Assembly: GCA_007133145.1 (NCBI GenBank)
Contig: SLNF01000351.1
Coordinates: 1-6,759 of the forward strand
Reading direction: 5' to 3'
Length of the DNA stretch: 6,759 nucleotides
Origin: Nitriliruptorales bacterium
GTDB taxonomy: Bacteria > Actinomycetota > Nitriliruptoria > Euzebyales > Egibacteraceae
Positions within the stretch are counted from its first letter, which is position 1; every line of letters starts with the position of its first letter. Made by a program: the position numbers and the translations under genes. The notes under the pieces were generated by a model. That model worked only from the letters and a program-made list of their open reading frames with translations. It made no database searches and was not told the origin of the DNA. Below are positions 1-6,060 of this stretch, one piece after another.

Positions 1-94
1 CGAGCCCGCCAGCGACGAGCCCGCCAGCGACGAAACGGCCGCGGCCGCAGCCAGCGACGAGCCGGCGTCGGACGCCCGCACCCAGGGCCCGTAG
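1..94 (+). CDS. C-terminal tail of an unidentified upstream gene (partial)
   Basis: Reading codons from base 2 gives 30 residues ending at TAG (92-94). The residues begin EPASDEPASDET, continue with a run of five alanines, carry a third SDEPASD segment and end ARTQGP. The tail is acidic, Ala/Pro/Ser-rich and almost certainly disordered. The EPASD unit occurs at 2-16 and 17-31 as an exact 15-bp tandem repeat and again at 59-73 with different codons (gag ccg gcg tcg gac), so the peptide is kept while the DNA differs. This supports real coding in this frame. Extensions of this kind are common on actinobacterial proteins (ribosomal, secretion or surface proteins), so the parent protein cannot be named. 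The next gene starts 24 bp downstream on the same strand, consistent with an operon. Confidence 0.75.
   Translation, partial: EPASDEPASDETAAAAASDEPASDARTQGP
2..31 (+). repeat. 15-bp exact tandem duplication encoding EPASD twice
   Basis: Two identical 15-bp copies (2-16 and 17-31), each gag-ccc-gcc-agc-gac, lie in frame in the partial gene. A synonymous third copy is at 59-73. More copies may lie beyond the left edge of the window. Confidence 0.85.
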
Positions 95-105
95 GGCGCG
101 GGGGC

Positions 106-110
106 GAGGA
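106..110 (+). promoter_or_regulatory. Ribosome binding site for the S9 peptidase
   Basis: GAGGA lies 8 nt before the GTG at 119. It supports this start over any internal one. It lies between the upstream stop (92-94) and the start codon, so re-initiation after the upstream gene is plausible. Confidence 0.6.
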
Positions 111-118
111 CTGGGCTC

Positions 119-2230
119 GTGACCGAGCGGGAGTCCAGCGGGAGCTTCCCACGCCGCTGGGCGGCGACGCGGCGGTTCACCCTCGGGCGACCCAAAGCCT
201 TCGCGGTCGCGCCCGACGGCAGCCGGGTGGTGTTCCTGCGCTCGGCCGACGGCGACGACCCCGTCCAGCGGCTCTGGGTGGGTGAGCCGGCGACCGGGAT
301 CGAGCGCTGCTTGCTCGACCCCGACGACCTCGACGTCGACGAGACCGACCTGCCCGCCGAGGAGCGTGCCCGCCGCGAGCGCACGCGCGAGCAGGCCGGC
401 GGAGTCGTCGGCTTCGCGACCGACCGGGCGGTGCGCCACGCTGCGGTGCCCCTCGGCGGGCGCGTCGTGCTCGTCGACCTCGCCGAGGGCACCGTGCGCG
501 ACGCCGGCCTCGACCCCCCGGTCGTCGACCCGCGCCTCTCCCCCGACGGCCGACGTCTCGCCTTCGTCCGTGACGGCGACCTCCACGTCGTCGACCTCGC
601 CGACGAGAGCGCCGCGCCCGTGACGGTGGCCACCTCGACCGAGCCGGAGGTCACCTGGGGGCTCGCGGAGTTCGTCGCCGCCGAGGAGATGCGCCGCACC
701 CGCGGCTTTTGGTGGTCACCCGACGGCGAGCGGCTCGTCGCGGCCCGCGTCGACGTCGCACCGGTCGCCCGCTGGCACCTCAGCGATCCCGTCGACCCCG
801 ACGCGCCGCCGCGGCCGCTGCGCTTCCCCGCCGCGGGCCAGGCCAACGCCGAGGTGAGCCTCGCGATCGTCGCCCCCGACCGCGAGCCGCTGGCGGTGGA
901 CTGGGACCGCGCGGCGCTGCCCTACCTCGCCGCGGTGACCTGGCCAGCGGACGCGCCGCTCACCATCGCCGTGCAGTCCCGCGACCAGCACACCGTCGAG
1001 GTCCGGACCGTCGATCCCGACGACGGCTCGACCGCGCTCGCGAGCAGGCTCGCCCGCGCCCCGTGGGTCGAGCTCGTCGCCGGCACCCCGCGCTGGGCAG
1101 GCGACCGGCTGCTCACCGTGCGCGACGACGACCACGGTGGACCCGGCGGAACCCGGCGGCTCTACGCCGATGACGAGCCGCTGACACCCGAGGGCCTCCA
1201 GGTCCGCAGCCTCCTCGCAGCCGACTCCGGCGCCGCGATCGTGACCGCCTCCGCGGCGGACCCCACCGAGGTGGGGGTCTGGCGCGTCGACCTCGACGAG
1301 CGGCGGACCGAGCGCCTCGACCCCGGCGGCGGCGTCGCGACGGCGAGCGGCTCACCCGACGCGCTCGTCCTCGAGCACGCGAGCCTCGCGCAGGCCCCAC
1401 ACGCGGAGGTTCGCACCGCGGGACGTCGCACGGTCCTGCGCAGCCTCGCCGAGCGCCCGCCACTGCACGCCGCGCCCGAGCTCACCCTTCTCGGCGAGCG
1501 CCGACTCGCCAGCGCCCTGCTGCGGCCCTCCTGGCACGACGGCCGCACGCCGCTGCCGGTGCTCCTCGACCCCTACGGCGGCCCGCACGCCCAGCGCGTC
1601 CTGCGCACCGAGGGGGCCTTCCTCGCGTCCCAGTGGTTCGCCGAGGCGGGCTTCGCCGTGCTCGTCACCGACGGCCGGGGCTCCCCGGGCCGGGGACCCG
1701 CCTGGGAGCGGGCCATCGCCGGCGACCTCGCGAGCGCTCCGCTCGCTGACCAGGTCGACGCGCTCGACGCCGCGCTGACGCGCTGGCCCTTCCTCGACCC
1801 CACCCGCGTGGCGATCCGCGGCTGGTCCTTCGGCGGCTTCCTCGCCGCGCTCGCGGTCCTCCGGCGCCCGGAGGTCTTCCACGCGGCCATCGCCGGTGCC
1901 CCGGTCACCGACTGGCGGCTCTACGACACCCACTACACCGAGCGCTACCTCGGGGACCCCGCCACCGCGCCCGAGGCCTACGACCGCAGCTCGCTCCTCG
2001 AGGATGCCGCCGGACTCGCGAGGCCGCTGCTGCTCATCCACGGCCTCTCCGACGACAACGTCGTCGTGGCCCACACCCTCCGCCTCTCGCGCGCGCTCAC
2101 CGAGGCCGGCCGACCGCACCGCGTGCTGCCGTTGTCAGGGGTGACGCACATGACCCCCCAGGAGGTCGTCGCCGAGCGCCTGCTCACCCTCCAGCGCGAC
2201 TTCCTCACCGAGGCGCTCGCGATCAACTGA
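119..2230 (+). CDS. S9 family peptidase, dipeptidyl-peptidase IV type
   Basis: 703 aa from a GTG start, close to the usual length of bacterial DPP IV-like enzymes. Residues ~20-440 form the beta-propeller domain, with repeated SPDG/APDG blade motifs at 31-34, 141-144 and 200-203. Residues ~455-700 form the alpha/beta-hydrolase domain. The catalytic triad is readable: Ser570 in GWSFGG, Asp645 in HGLSDDN and His677 in GVTHM. Tyr486 in DPYGGP matches the oxyanion-hole tyrosine. The motif AEFVAAEEM (183-191) carries the Glu189-Glu190 pair that in DPP IV binds the substrate N-terminus, so release of N-terminal dipeptides (typically X-Pro or X-Ala) is the likely activity rather than endopeptidase cleavage. 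No signal peptide or membrane anchor is visible, so it probably acts in the cytoplasm on peptides. It may be co-transcribed with the gene ending at 94 and converges with the methyltransferase. The family call is firm; the substrate preference is inferred. Confidence 0.95.
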   Translation: MTERESSGSFPRRWAATRRFTLGRPKAFAVAPDGSRVVFLRSADGDDPVQRLWVGEPATGIERCLLDPDDLDVDETDLPAEERARRERTREQAGGVVGFATDRAVRHAAVPLGGRVVLVDLAEGTVRDAGLDPPVVDPRLSPDGRRLAFVRDGDLHVVDLADESAAPVTVATSTEPEVTWGLAEFVAAEEMRRTRGFWWSPDGERLVAARVDVAPVARWHLSDPVDPDAPPRPLRFPAAGQANAEVSLAIVAPDREPLAVDWDRAALPYLAAVTWPADAPLTIAVQSRDQHTVEVRTVDPDDGSTALASRLARAPWVELVAGTPRWAGDRLLTVRDDDHGGPGGTRRLYADDEPLTPEGLQVRSLLAADSGAAIVTASAADPTEVGVWRVDLDERRTERLDPGGGVATASGSPDALVLEHASLAQAPHAEVRTAGRRTVLRSLAERPPLHAAPELTLLGERRLASALLRPSWHDGRTPLPVLLDPYGGPHAQRVLRTEGAFLASQWFAEAGFAVLVTDGRGSPGRGPAWERAIAGDLASAPLADQVDALDAALTRWPFLDPTRVAIRGWSFGGFLAALAVLRRPEVFHAAIAGAPVTDWRLYDTHYTERYLGDPATAPEAYDRSSLLEDAAGLARPLLLIHGLSDDNVVVAHTLRLSRALTEAGRPHRVLPLSGVTHMTPQEVVAERLLTLQRDFLTEALAIN

Positions 2231-2273
2231 GCCCGCGCCGGGCTGCCGGCCTCGGCGGACGCCGGCGCTCAGT
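2226..2273. terminator. Possible bidirectional terminator between convergent genes
   Basis: The spacer between the S9 peptidase and the methyltransferase is rich in inverted repeats. An outer 7-bp pair, actgagc (2226-2232) with gctcagt (2267-2273), contains both stop codons. Inside are gcccg/cgggc (2231-2235 with 2239-2243) and gccggc/gccggc (2245-2250 with 2261-2266). No T-tract follows on either strand, so this is not a canonical intrinsic terminator. In such GC-rich genomes, U-less hairpins between convergent genes often serve this role; that is inference. Confidence 0.35.
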
Positions 2274-3141
2274 CCCCCGGGAGCTCGGCACGCACGAGGA
2301 GGTACTCGAGCGCCCCCCGTCGACGCAGATGGCGCCACTGCCCGATGATGCGGCGTCCCGCGAAGCGTTGGCCGGGCGGCAGGCTCGCCGCGTCGGCGGC
2401 GGCGAGCCGGGCGTCGAGGAAGTCGCAGAACGGGTCGATCGTGCGGTGGCCGACCCGCTCGACGCGCACGCGGGTGAACCCGGCCTCGCGCACGAGCGCG
2501 TCGATCGCCCGGGTACTCGCGACGCTGCGCGGGTCAATGCCCCAGAAGCGCGTGTTCGTCGCGCCGGCGAACAGCGAGAGGGGGTCCTTGGGCACGCGCT
2601 CGACGGCGATGTCGCTGAAGGCGAGCACGCCCCCGGGGCGCAGCACCCGCGCGCACTCGGCGAGGAAGACCCGCCGTGAGGGGAAGTGGAACGCGGCCTC
2701 GACGCTGAGCACGCCGTCGACGGCTCCCGCGGCCACCGGCAGGCGCGTCGCGTCGGCACAGACCGCGTCGGCGCCAGCGGCCTCGAGGCGGGGCCGCCCG
2801 GCGACGAGCTGGGCGGCGGTGAGATTCACCGCGACGAGCCGCCGTGGCGACAGCAGCGCTGCGACGACGAGGTCCTGCGCGCCGAGGCCATTGGCGACGT
2901 CGAGGATCGTGCCGCCGCGCGGCAGCTCCTCGGCGAGCGTGGTGACGAGACGGCGGGCCGCCGCGGGCGCGCCGTCGAGGTCGCCTGCAGGGCTCGGCCA
3001 CAGTCCGAGGTTGAGGAAGCCGGGCGCCGGTGCGGCGAGGAAGTCCTCCCCGAACGACTCGTAGACCGTCGGGGCGTCGATGCGCCGCAGCCCGAAGAAG
3101 GCGGCGACATGGCGCAGCTGCGCAGGGGTCCAGGAGCTCAC
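2269..3141 (-). CDS. Class I SAM-dependent methyltransferase, substrate unknown
   Basis: 290 aa from GTG at 3141. The open frame runs much further upstream (to 4050), but that part is antisense to the aldo/keto reductase and holds no family signal. Recognisable homology begins with this start. SAM-binding motif I is ILDVANGLG (79-87), the post-I segment is VAVNLT (103-108), the adenine-contact motif is CADATRLP (128-135), motif II is VDGVLSVEAAFHFP (141-154) and motif III is LRPGGVLAFSD (167-177). The N-terminal FLNLGLW (42-48) and C-terminal RFAGRRIIG (259-267) resemble small-molecule and lipid O-methyltransferases of the Methyltransf_11 group, including the mycobacterial phenolphthiotriol methyltransferase type. 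Two positions are atypical: Asn84 where Cys or Ser is usual in motif I, and Asn106 where an acidic ribose-binding residue is common in the wider superfamily. No transmembrane segment is seen. It stands alone on its strand, divergent from the aldo/keto reductase, and the neighbours do not reveal the substrate. Confidence 0.85.
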   Translation of the reverse strand: MSSWTPAQLRHVAAFFGLRRIDAPTVYESFGEDFLAAPAPGFLNLGLWPSPAGDLDGAPAAARRLVTTLAEELPRGGTILDVANGLGAQDLVVAALLSPRRLVAVNLTAAQLVAGRPRLEAAGADAVCADATRLPVAAGAVDGVLSVEAAFHFPSRRVFLAECARVLRPGGVLAFSDIAVERVPKDPLSLFAGATNTRFWGIDPRSVASTRAIDALVREAGFTRVRVERVGHRTIDPFCDFLDARLAAADAASLPPGQRFAGRRIIGQWRHLRRRGALEYLLVRAELPGD

Positions 3142-3255
3142 GCGCCCGTATCTACCCCCTCGATCCGCGCTTGTCCCCCACTTCGCGCCGTCGTGGGCGC
3201 GCAGCCCGCGGAGGGGTAGGGTGCGCGCCCGCCGCCGACACGAGGAGACGTCGTC
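3142..3255. promoter_or_regulatory. Divergent promoter region, methyltransferase / aldo-keto reductase
   Basis: This 114-bp spacer lies between divergent starts. On the + strand, TAGGGT at 3217-3222 fits a TANNNT -10 element and would give a leader of roughly 25 nt holding the aldo/keto reductase ribosome binding site. On the - strand, TAGATA (3154 down to 3149) sits exactly 7 nt before the methyltransferase GTG, the spacing of leaderless transcripts, but it lacks the conserved final T. Both elements directly follow a G-run (GAGGGGGTAG on -, GAGGGGTAG on +), making a near-inverted repeat of 3153-3161 with 3211-3218. No convincing -35 was found on either strand. Confidence 0.4.
3242..3248 (+). 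promoter_or_regulatory. Ribosome binding site of the aldo/keto reductase
   Basis: GAGGAGA lies 7 nt before the ATG at 3256, a near-ideal Shine-Dalgarno and spacing that fixes the start. Confidence 0.75.
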
Positions 3256-4215
3256 ATGGAGCACCGCCGGCTCGGCCGCTGGGGCCTCAAGGTCTCGACC
3301 GTGGGTCTGGGGTCGTGGCTGACCTACGGCGAGAGCGTCGAGGAGGAGGCGGCGACCGCGTGCATCAAGCGCGCCTACGAGCAGGGCGTGACGTTCTTCG
3401 ACACCGCGAACGTCTACGCCCGCGGCCGGTCCGAGGAGGTCGTCGGGCGGGCGCTGGCCGACCTGCCCCGGGAGCGCTACGTCCTTGCGACGAAGGTCTA
3501 CTTCCCGATGGGCGAGGGCCCCAACGACCACGGGCTGTCGCGCAAGCACGTCACCGAGCAGCTCCACGCGAGCCTGCGCCGTCTCGGCACCGACTACGTC
3601 GACCTCTACCAGTGCCACCGCTACGACGTCGAGACCCCCCTCGAGGAGACCTGCGCGACGATGGCCGACCTCGTCGCCGCCGGCAAGATCCTCTACTGGG
3701 GCGTCTCGGAGTGGTCGGCCGATCAGATCGCCCACGCGGTGTCGCTGTGCCGTGCACGCGGCTGGCCGGAGCCGGTGTCGAACCAGCCGCAGTACTCCGC
3801 GCTGTGGCGCGGCATCGAGGAGCGGGTCCTGCCGCTCTGCGACGAGCTCGGGCTCGGGCAGGTCGTCTGGTCGCCGCTGGCGATGGGCATCCTCAGTGGC
3901 AAGTACCGCTCGGTCGACGAGGTCCCGCCCGACAGTCGCGCCGCGGGGTCGCAGCGCGCGTTCATGCGCCGCTACTTCACCCAGGAGGTCCTCGATGCCG
4001 TCGCCGCGGCCAAGGGGGTCGCCGACGAGGCGGGCGTGAGCCTCAGCCAACTCGCGCTGCGCTGGTGCCTACGCCAACCCGGCGTCTCGAGCGTCATCGT
4101 CGGCGCCACCAGGACCGCCCACGTCGACGACAACGTCGCCGCCGGCCACCTCGACGTCGACCCCGGGGCCCTCGAGCGCTTCGACGCGCTCCTCGCCCCG
4201 GTCGCCGCCTCCTGA
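3256..4215 (+). CDS. Aldo/keto reductase (Kv-beta / YghZ-like group)
   Basis: 319 aa from ATG with a strong ribosome binding site; a normal full-length (beta/alpha)8-barrel oxidoreductase. The catalytic tetrad is complete: Asp49 (FFDT), Tyr54 (NVYA), Lys80 (ATK) and His121 (QCHRYD). NADP(H)-binding segments are WSPLAMGILSGKY (205-217) and IVGATRTAHVDDN (281-293). The insert PMGEGPNDHGLSRKHV (84-99) is typical of the AKR6/AKR14 group, which includes potassium-channel beta subunits and bacterial YghZ. It most likely reduces aldehydes or ketones to alcohols with NADPH in the cytoplasm; the physiological substrate is not evident. The GtrA gene follows after 17 bp and probably shares its transcript. 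The family is certain, the subgroup likely. Confidence 0.95.
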   Translation: MEHRRLGRWGLKVSTVGLGSWLTYGESVEEEAATACIKRAYEQGVTFFDTANVYARGRSEEVVGRALADLPRERYVLATKVYFPMGEGPNDHGLSRKHVTEQLHASLRRLGTDYVDLYQCHRYDVETPLEETCATMADLVAAGKILYWGVSEWSADQIAHAVSLCRARGWPEPVSNQPQYSALWRGIEERVLPLCDELGLGQVVWSPLAMGILSGKYRSVDEVPPDSRAAGSQRAFMRRYFTQEVLDAVAAAKGVADEAGVSLSQLALRWCLRQPGVSSVIVGATRTAHVDDNVAAGHLDVDPGALERFDALLAPVAAS

Positions 4216-4232
4216 CCGGCTACGAGGCCACG

Positions 4233-4646
4233 GTGGCCGATGAGCCCGAGGCGAACGCGGGGCCGCCGCGCGCGAAGCCGGCGTGGCGCGCCGCGGGCCT
4301 GCGCTTCGGGGTCGTCGGCGGACTCGGCGTCCTCGTCAACCTCGCCGTCCTCGAGGTCCTGCACGGCCAGCTCGGGATCCTCTTCGCGCTGGCCTCGGCG
4401 CTGGCGACCGAGGCCGCGATCATCGCGAACTACCTCGGCAACGAGTTGTGGACCTTCCACCTCAGGCGCCTGTCGCTGCGCCGCTTCGCCCAGTTCAACC
4501 TCGTCGCGCTCGCCGGCCTGCTCGTCACCGTCGCGGTGGCCACCGGCGCCGAGCGCGTCGTCGACTACCGCCTCGCCCAGCTCGCCGGGATCGCCTGCGG
4601 CGCGCTCGTGAACTTCTCGGTGAACTTCCGCTGGACCTGGCGCTGA
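4233..4646 (+). CDS. GtrA-family integral membrane protein
   Basis: 137 aa from GTG at 4233, preceded by GAGG (4224-4227) at 5-nt spacing. The frame is open far upstream, but that part is antisense or overlaps the reductase in another frame, so the ribosome binding site and the start of homology define the gene. A short polar Pro/Ala-rich N-terminus (1-22) precedes four predicted membrane segments at about 25-44, 47-69, 86-107 and 113-131. Family hallmarks are RFGVVGGLGVLVN (24-36), ANYLGNELWTF (65-75) and the C-terminal NFSVNFRWTW (127-136). GtrA-like proteins are thought to move polyprenyl-phosphate-linked sugars across the membrane or to assist membrane glycosyltransferases in cell-envelope polysaccharide synthesis. 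No glycosyltransferase is adjacent, so the partner is unknown. It lies 17 bp behind the aldo/keto reductase, and nothing in the sequence shows a functional link. Confidence 0.9.
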   Translation: MADEPEANAGPPRAKPAWRAAGLRFGVVGGLGVLVNLAVLEVLHGQLGILFALASALATEAAIIANYLGNELWTFHLRRLSLRRFAQFNLVALAGLLVTVAVATGAERVVDYRLAQLAGIACGALVNFSVNFRWTWR

Positions 4647-4649
4647 GGA

Positions 4650-4690
4650 GTCGCCTCCCCGCGCGCGAGGGTCGTGGGCGAGGAGGCGGT
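4650..4690 (+). repeat. Inverted repeat between the GtrA and GatB/YqeY genes
   Basis: cgcctcc (4652-4658) pairs perfectly with ggaggcg (4682-4688) across a 23-nt loop, extendable by two G-U wobbles in RNA. It could be a weak terminator for the upstream operon. No T-run follows and the loop is long, so the role is uncertain. Confidence 0.25.
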
Positions 4691-4695
4691 ACCCT
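4690..4695 (+). promoter_or_regulatory. Candidate -10 element of a leaderless promoter
   Basis: TACCCT fits TANNNT and ends exactly 7 nt before the ATG at 4703. A transcription start at this distance would coincide with the A of the start codon, giving a leaderless mRNA, a common arrangement in Actinomycetota. The nearest Shine-Dalgarno-like sequence, GGAGG (4682-4686), is 16 nt from the ATG, too far for normal use. No clear -35 was found. Confidence 0.5.
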
Positions 4696-4702
4696 TGGGC
4701 CC

Positions 4703-5155
4703 ATGAGCCTCGCGACGCAGATCGAGCATGACCTCAAGACCGCGATGAAGGCCCGCGACGCCGAGGCCACGGCGACGCTGCGGCTCGTCCTCGCGGCGAT
4801 GAAGAACCTCCGCGCGGAGGCCGGCCACGGCGCGGAGCTCACCGATGAGGAGATGATCGAGCTCCTCGGGCGCGAGGCCAAGCGCCGTGCCGAGGCCGCC
4901 GAGGCCTACGACGAGGCCGGCCGTGAGGATCTCGCGGGCAAGGAGCGCCGCGAGCTCGAGCTCCTGCGGTCCTACCTGCCAGCGCAGCTCGGCGACGACG
5001 AGCTCGGCGAGATCGTCGACGAGGCCATCAGCGAGACCGGCGCGTCGGGACCCGGCGACATCGGCAAGGTCATGGGGACGCTCATGCCGCGGGTCAAGGG
5101 CAGGGCCGACGGCAAGGCCGTCAACGCCCTCGTCCGCGAGCGCCTTGGCGGCTGA
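4703..5155 (+). CDS. GatB/YqeY domain-containing protein
   Basis: 150 aa from ATG, the normal length of stand-alone YqeY proteins. The typical blocks are present in order: AMKARDAEATATLRLVLAAM (14-33), the KRRAEAAEAYDEAGREDLA helix region (60-78), ELELLRSYLPAQL (84-96) and GKVMGTLMP with KGRADGK (121-138). The fold matches the tRNA-binding C-terminal region of GatB, the tRNA-dependent amidotransferase subunit; a general tRNA-related role is proposed for the family but no reaction is established. The all-helical, highly charged composition fits this. The frame is open well upstream, but homology starts at this ATG. It converges with the PAC2 gene, leaving 15 bp between stop codons. It is probably transcribed from its own promoter just upstream. 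Confidence 0.93.
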   Translation: MSLATQIEHDLKTAMKARDAEATATLRLVLAAMKNLRAEAGHGAELTDEEMIELLGREAKRRAEAAEAYDEAGREDLAGKERRELELLRSYLPAQLGDDELGEIVDEAISETGASGPGDIGKVMGTLMPRVKGRADGKAVNALVRERLGG

Positions 5156-5175
5156 GGGGCGCCAGCGGGCTCAGC
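5151..5175. terminator. Inverted repeat spanning both stop codons of a convergent pair
   Basis: gctgag (5151-5156) and ctcagc (5170-5175) are perfect complements with a 13-nt loop. Each arm contains one gene's TGA stop (GatB/YqeY on +, PAC2 on -). It could be a short shared terminator; the stem is only 6 bp without a T-tract. Confidence 0.3.
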
Positions 5176-6058
5176 GGTCGCGGTCGCGCAGGTAGCGCTC
5201 GAGCTCGGCGGCGAGCTCGTCCCCCGAGACCGAGGAGTCCGGAAGCTCCGAGGGATCGCTGGAGCCGAGCGCGTCGGTTGCCGCGTCGATGCGCTCTTCG
5301 AGCTCGCTGACGTAGGTCGCGAGCTCCTCGTCGTCGGCGACGAGCTCCCCGATCTCCTCGCGCTGGGTGATCGCATCCCGCGCGAGCTCGTCGAGGGAGA
5401 CGTCGGCGTCGAAGAGGCCGACGATGGCCTCCGCGAGCGCGAGGGTCCCCGCGGCGAAGCTCGCCCCGGCGAGGTAGTGCGGCACCCCCGCCCACAGGGA
5501 CAGTCCCGCGAGACCGGCGTCGGCAACGGCATGGTGGAGCACCCCGGTGATCCCCGTCGGGCCCTCGTAGTCGCTCGTGGCCACGCCGACCCGGTCGAGG
5601 AGGGCCGGGTCGGTCGCCGAGCCCGTCAGCGGCGTCGGGCGGGTGTGCGGCACGTCGACCTGCAAGGCCCCGACGGTGACGACGAGCTCGACGCCGAGGC
5701 GGTCGGCGATCTCGAGCACCGCGCGGGAGAAGCCCCGCCAGCGCAGGTTCGGCTCGGTGCCGTTGAGCAGCACGAGGTCGCGGTCGGTGCCCGGCAGGCT
5801 CGCCCAGCGCAGCCGGTTCTCGGGCCAGTCGAGCATGCGCGTCCCGTCGGGCCCGCGGTGGATCGTCGGGCGGGCGACCTGGAAGTCGAAGAACTCCTCG
5901 CCGTCGATCTCGGCGAACGGCGCCGCCTCGAGCTCGACGCCGAGCGCCTCGAGCGCTGCCGAGGCGCACTCCCCCGCGTCGTTCCACCCCTGGAACGCGG
6001 CGATGAGCACGGGGCGACGCAGCAACGGGACAGCCTGCGTGTAGCGGACGACGTCCAC
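5171..6058 (-). CDS. PAC2 family protein (proteasome-assembly-chaperone-like)
   Basis: 295 aa from GTG at 6058. The start is fixed by AAGGAGG 7 nt upstream and by the beginning of family similarity; the open frame beyond it is antisense or overlaps the small upstream gene. PAC2 hallmarks of actinobacterial members are all present: FQGWNDAGE (22-30), EFFDFQVARP (55-64), LVLLNGTEPNLRWRGF (95-110), GALQVDVPHTRPTP (130-143), YEGPTGITGVL (164-174) and LWAGVPHY (188-195). The C-terminal ~75 residues are acidic and helical with a probable coiled coil (about 240-262), a Ser/Pro linker (266-279) and a final helix. Relatives occur throughout actinobacteria (M. tuberculosis Rv2125 is one) and share the fold of eukaryotic PAC2, but a proteasome-assembly role in bacteria has not been firmly shown. 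It is translationally coupled to a 50-aa ORF ending 2 bp before its start. Confidence 0.92.
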   Translation of the reverse strand: MDVVRYTQAVPLLRRPVLIAAFQGWNDAGECASAALEALGVELEAAPFAEIDGEEFFDFQVARPTIHRGPDGTRMLDWPENRLRWASLPGTDRDLVLLNGTEPNLRWRGFSRAVLEIADRLGVELVVTVGALQVDVPHTRPTPLTGSATDPALLDRVGVATSDYEGPTGITGVLHHAVADAGLAGLSLWAGVPHYLAGASFAAGTLALAEAIVGLFDADVSLDELARDAITQREEIGELVADDEELATYVSELEERIDAATDALGSSDPSELPDSSVSGDELAAELERYLRDRDR

Positions 6059-6060
6059 GG

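Noticed and set aside
1352..2119. 255-aa minus-strand ORF inside the S9 peptidase
   Set aside because: It lies wholly antisense to the conserved hydrolase domain, and its composition reflects GC-rich codon complementarity with no recognisable motif.
3142..4050. Upstream extension of the methyltransferase frame giving a 593-aa protein
   Set aside because: It runs antisense through the aldo/keto reductase and contains no family motif; methyltransferase homology starts at the GTG at 3141.
3030..4232. Upstream extension of the GtrA frame giving a 538-aa protein
   Set aside because: The extension is Arg/Pro-rich out-of-frame translation of the aldo/keto reductase and of the antisense methyltransferase region; GtrA homology and a ribosome binding site start at 4233.
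4283..4702. Fusion of an upstream segment with the GatB/YqeY protein (290 aa)
   Set aside because: The upstream part is the GtrA gene read in the wrong frame; YqeY proteins are about 150 aa and start at the ATG at 4703.
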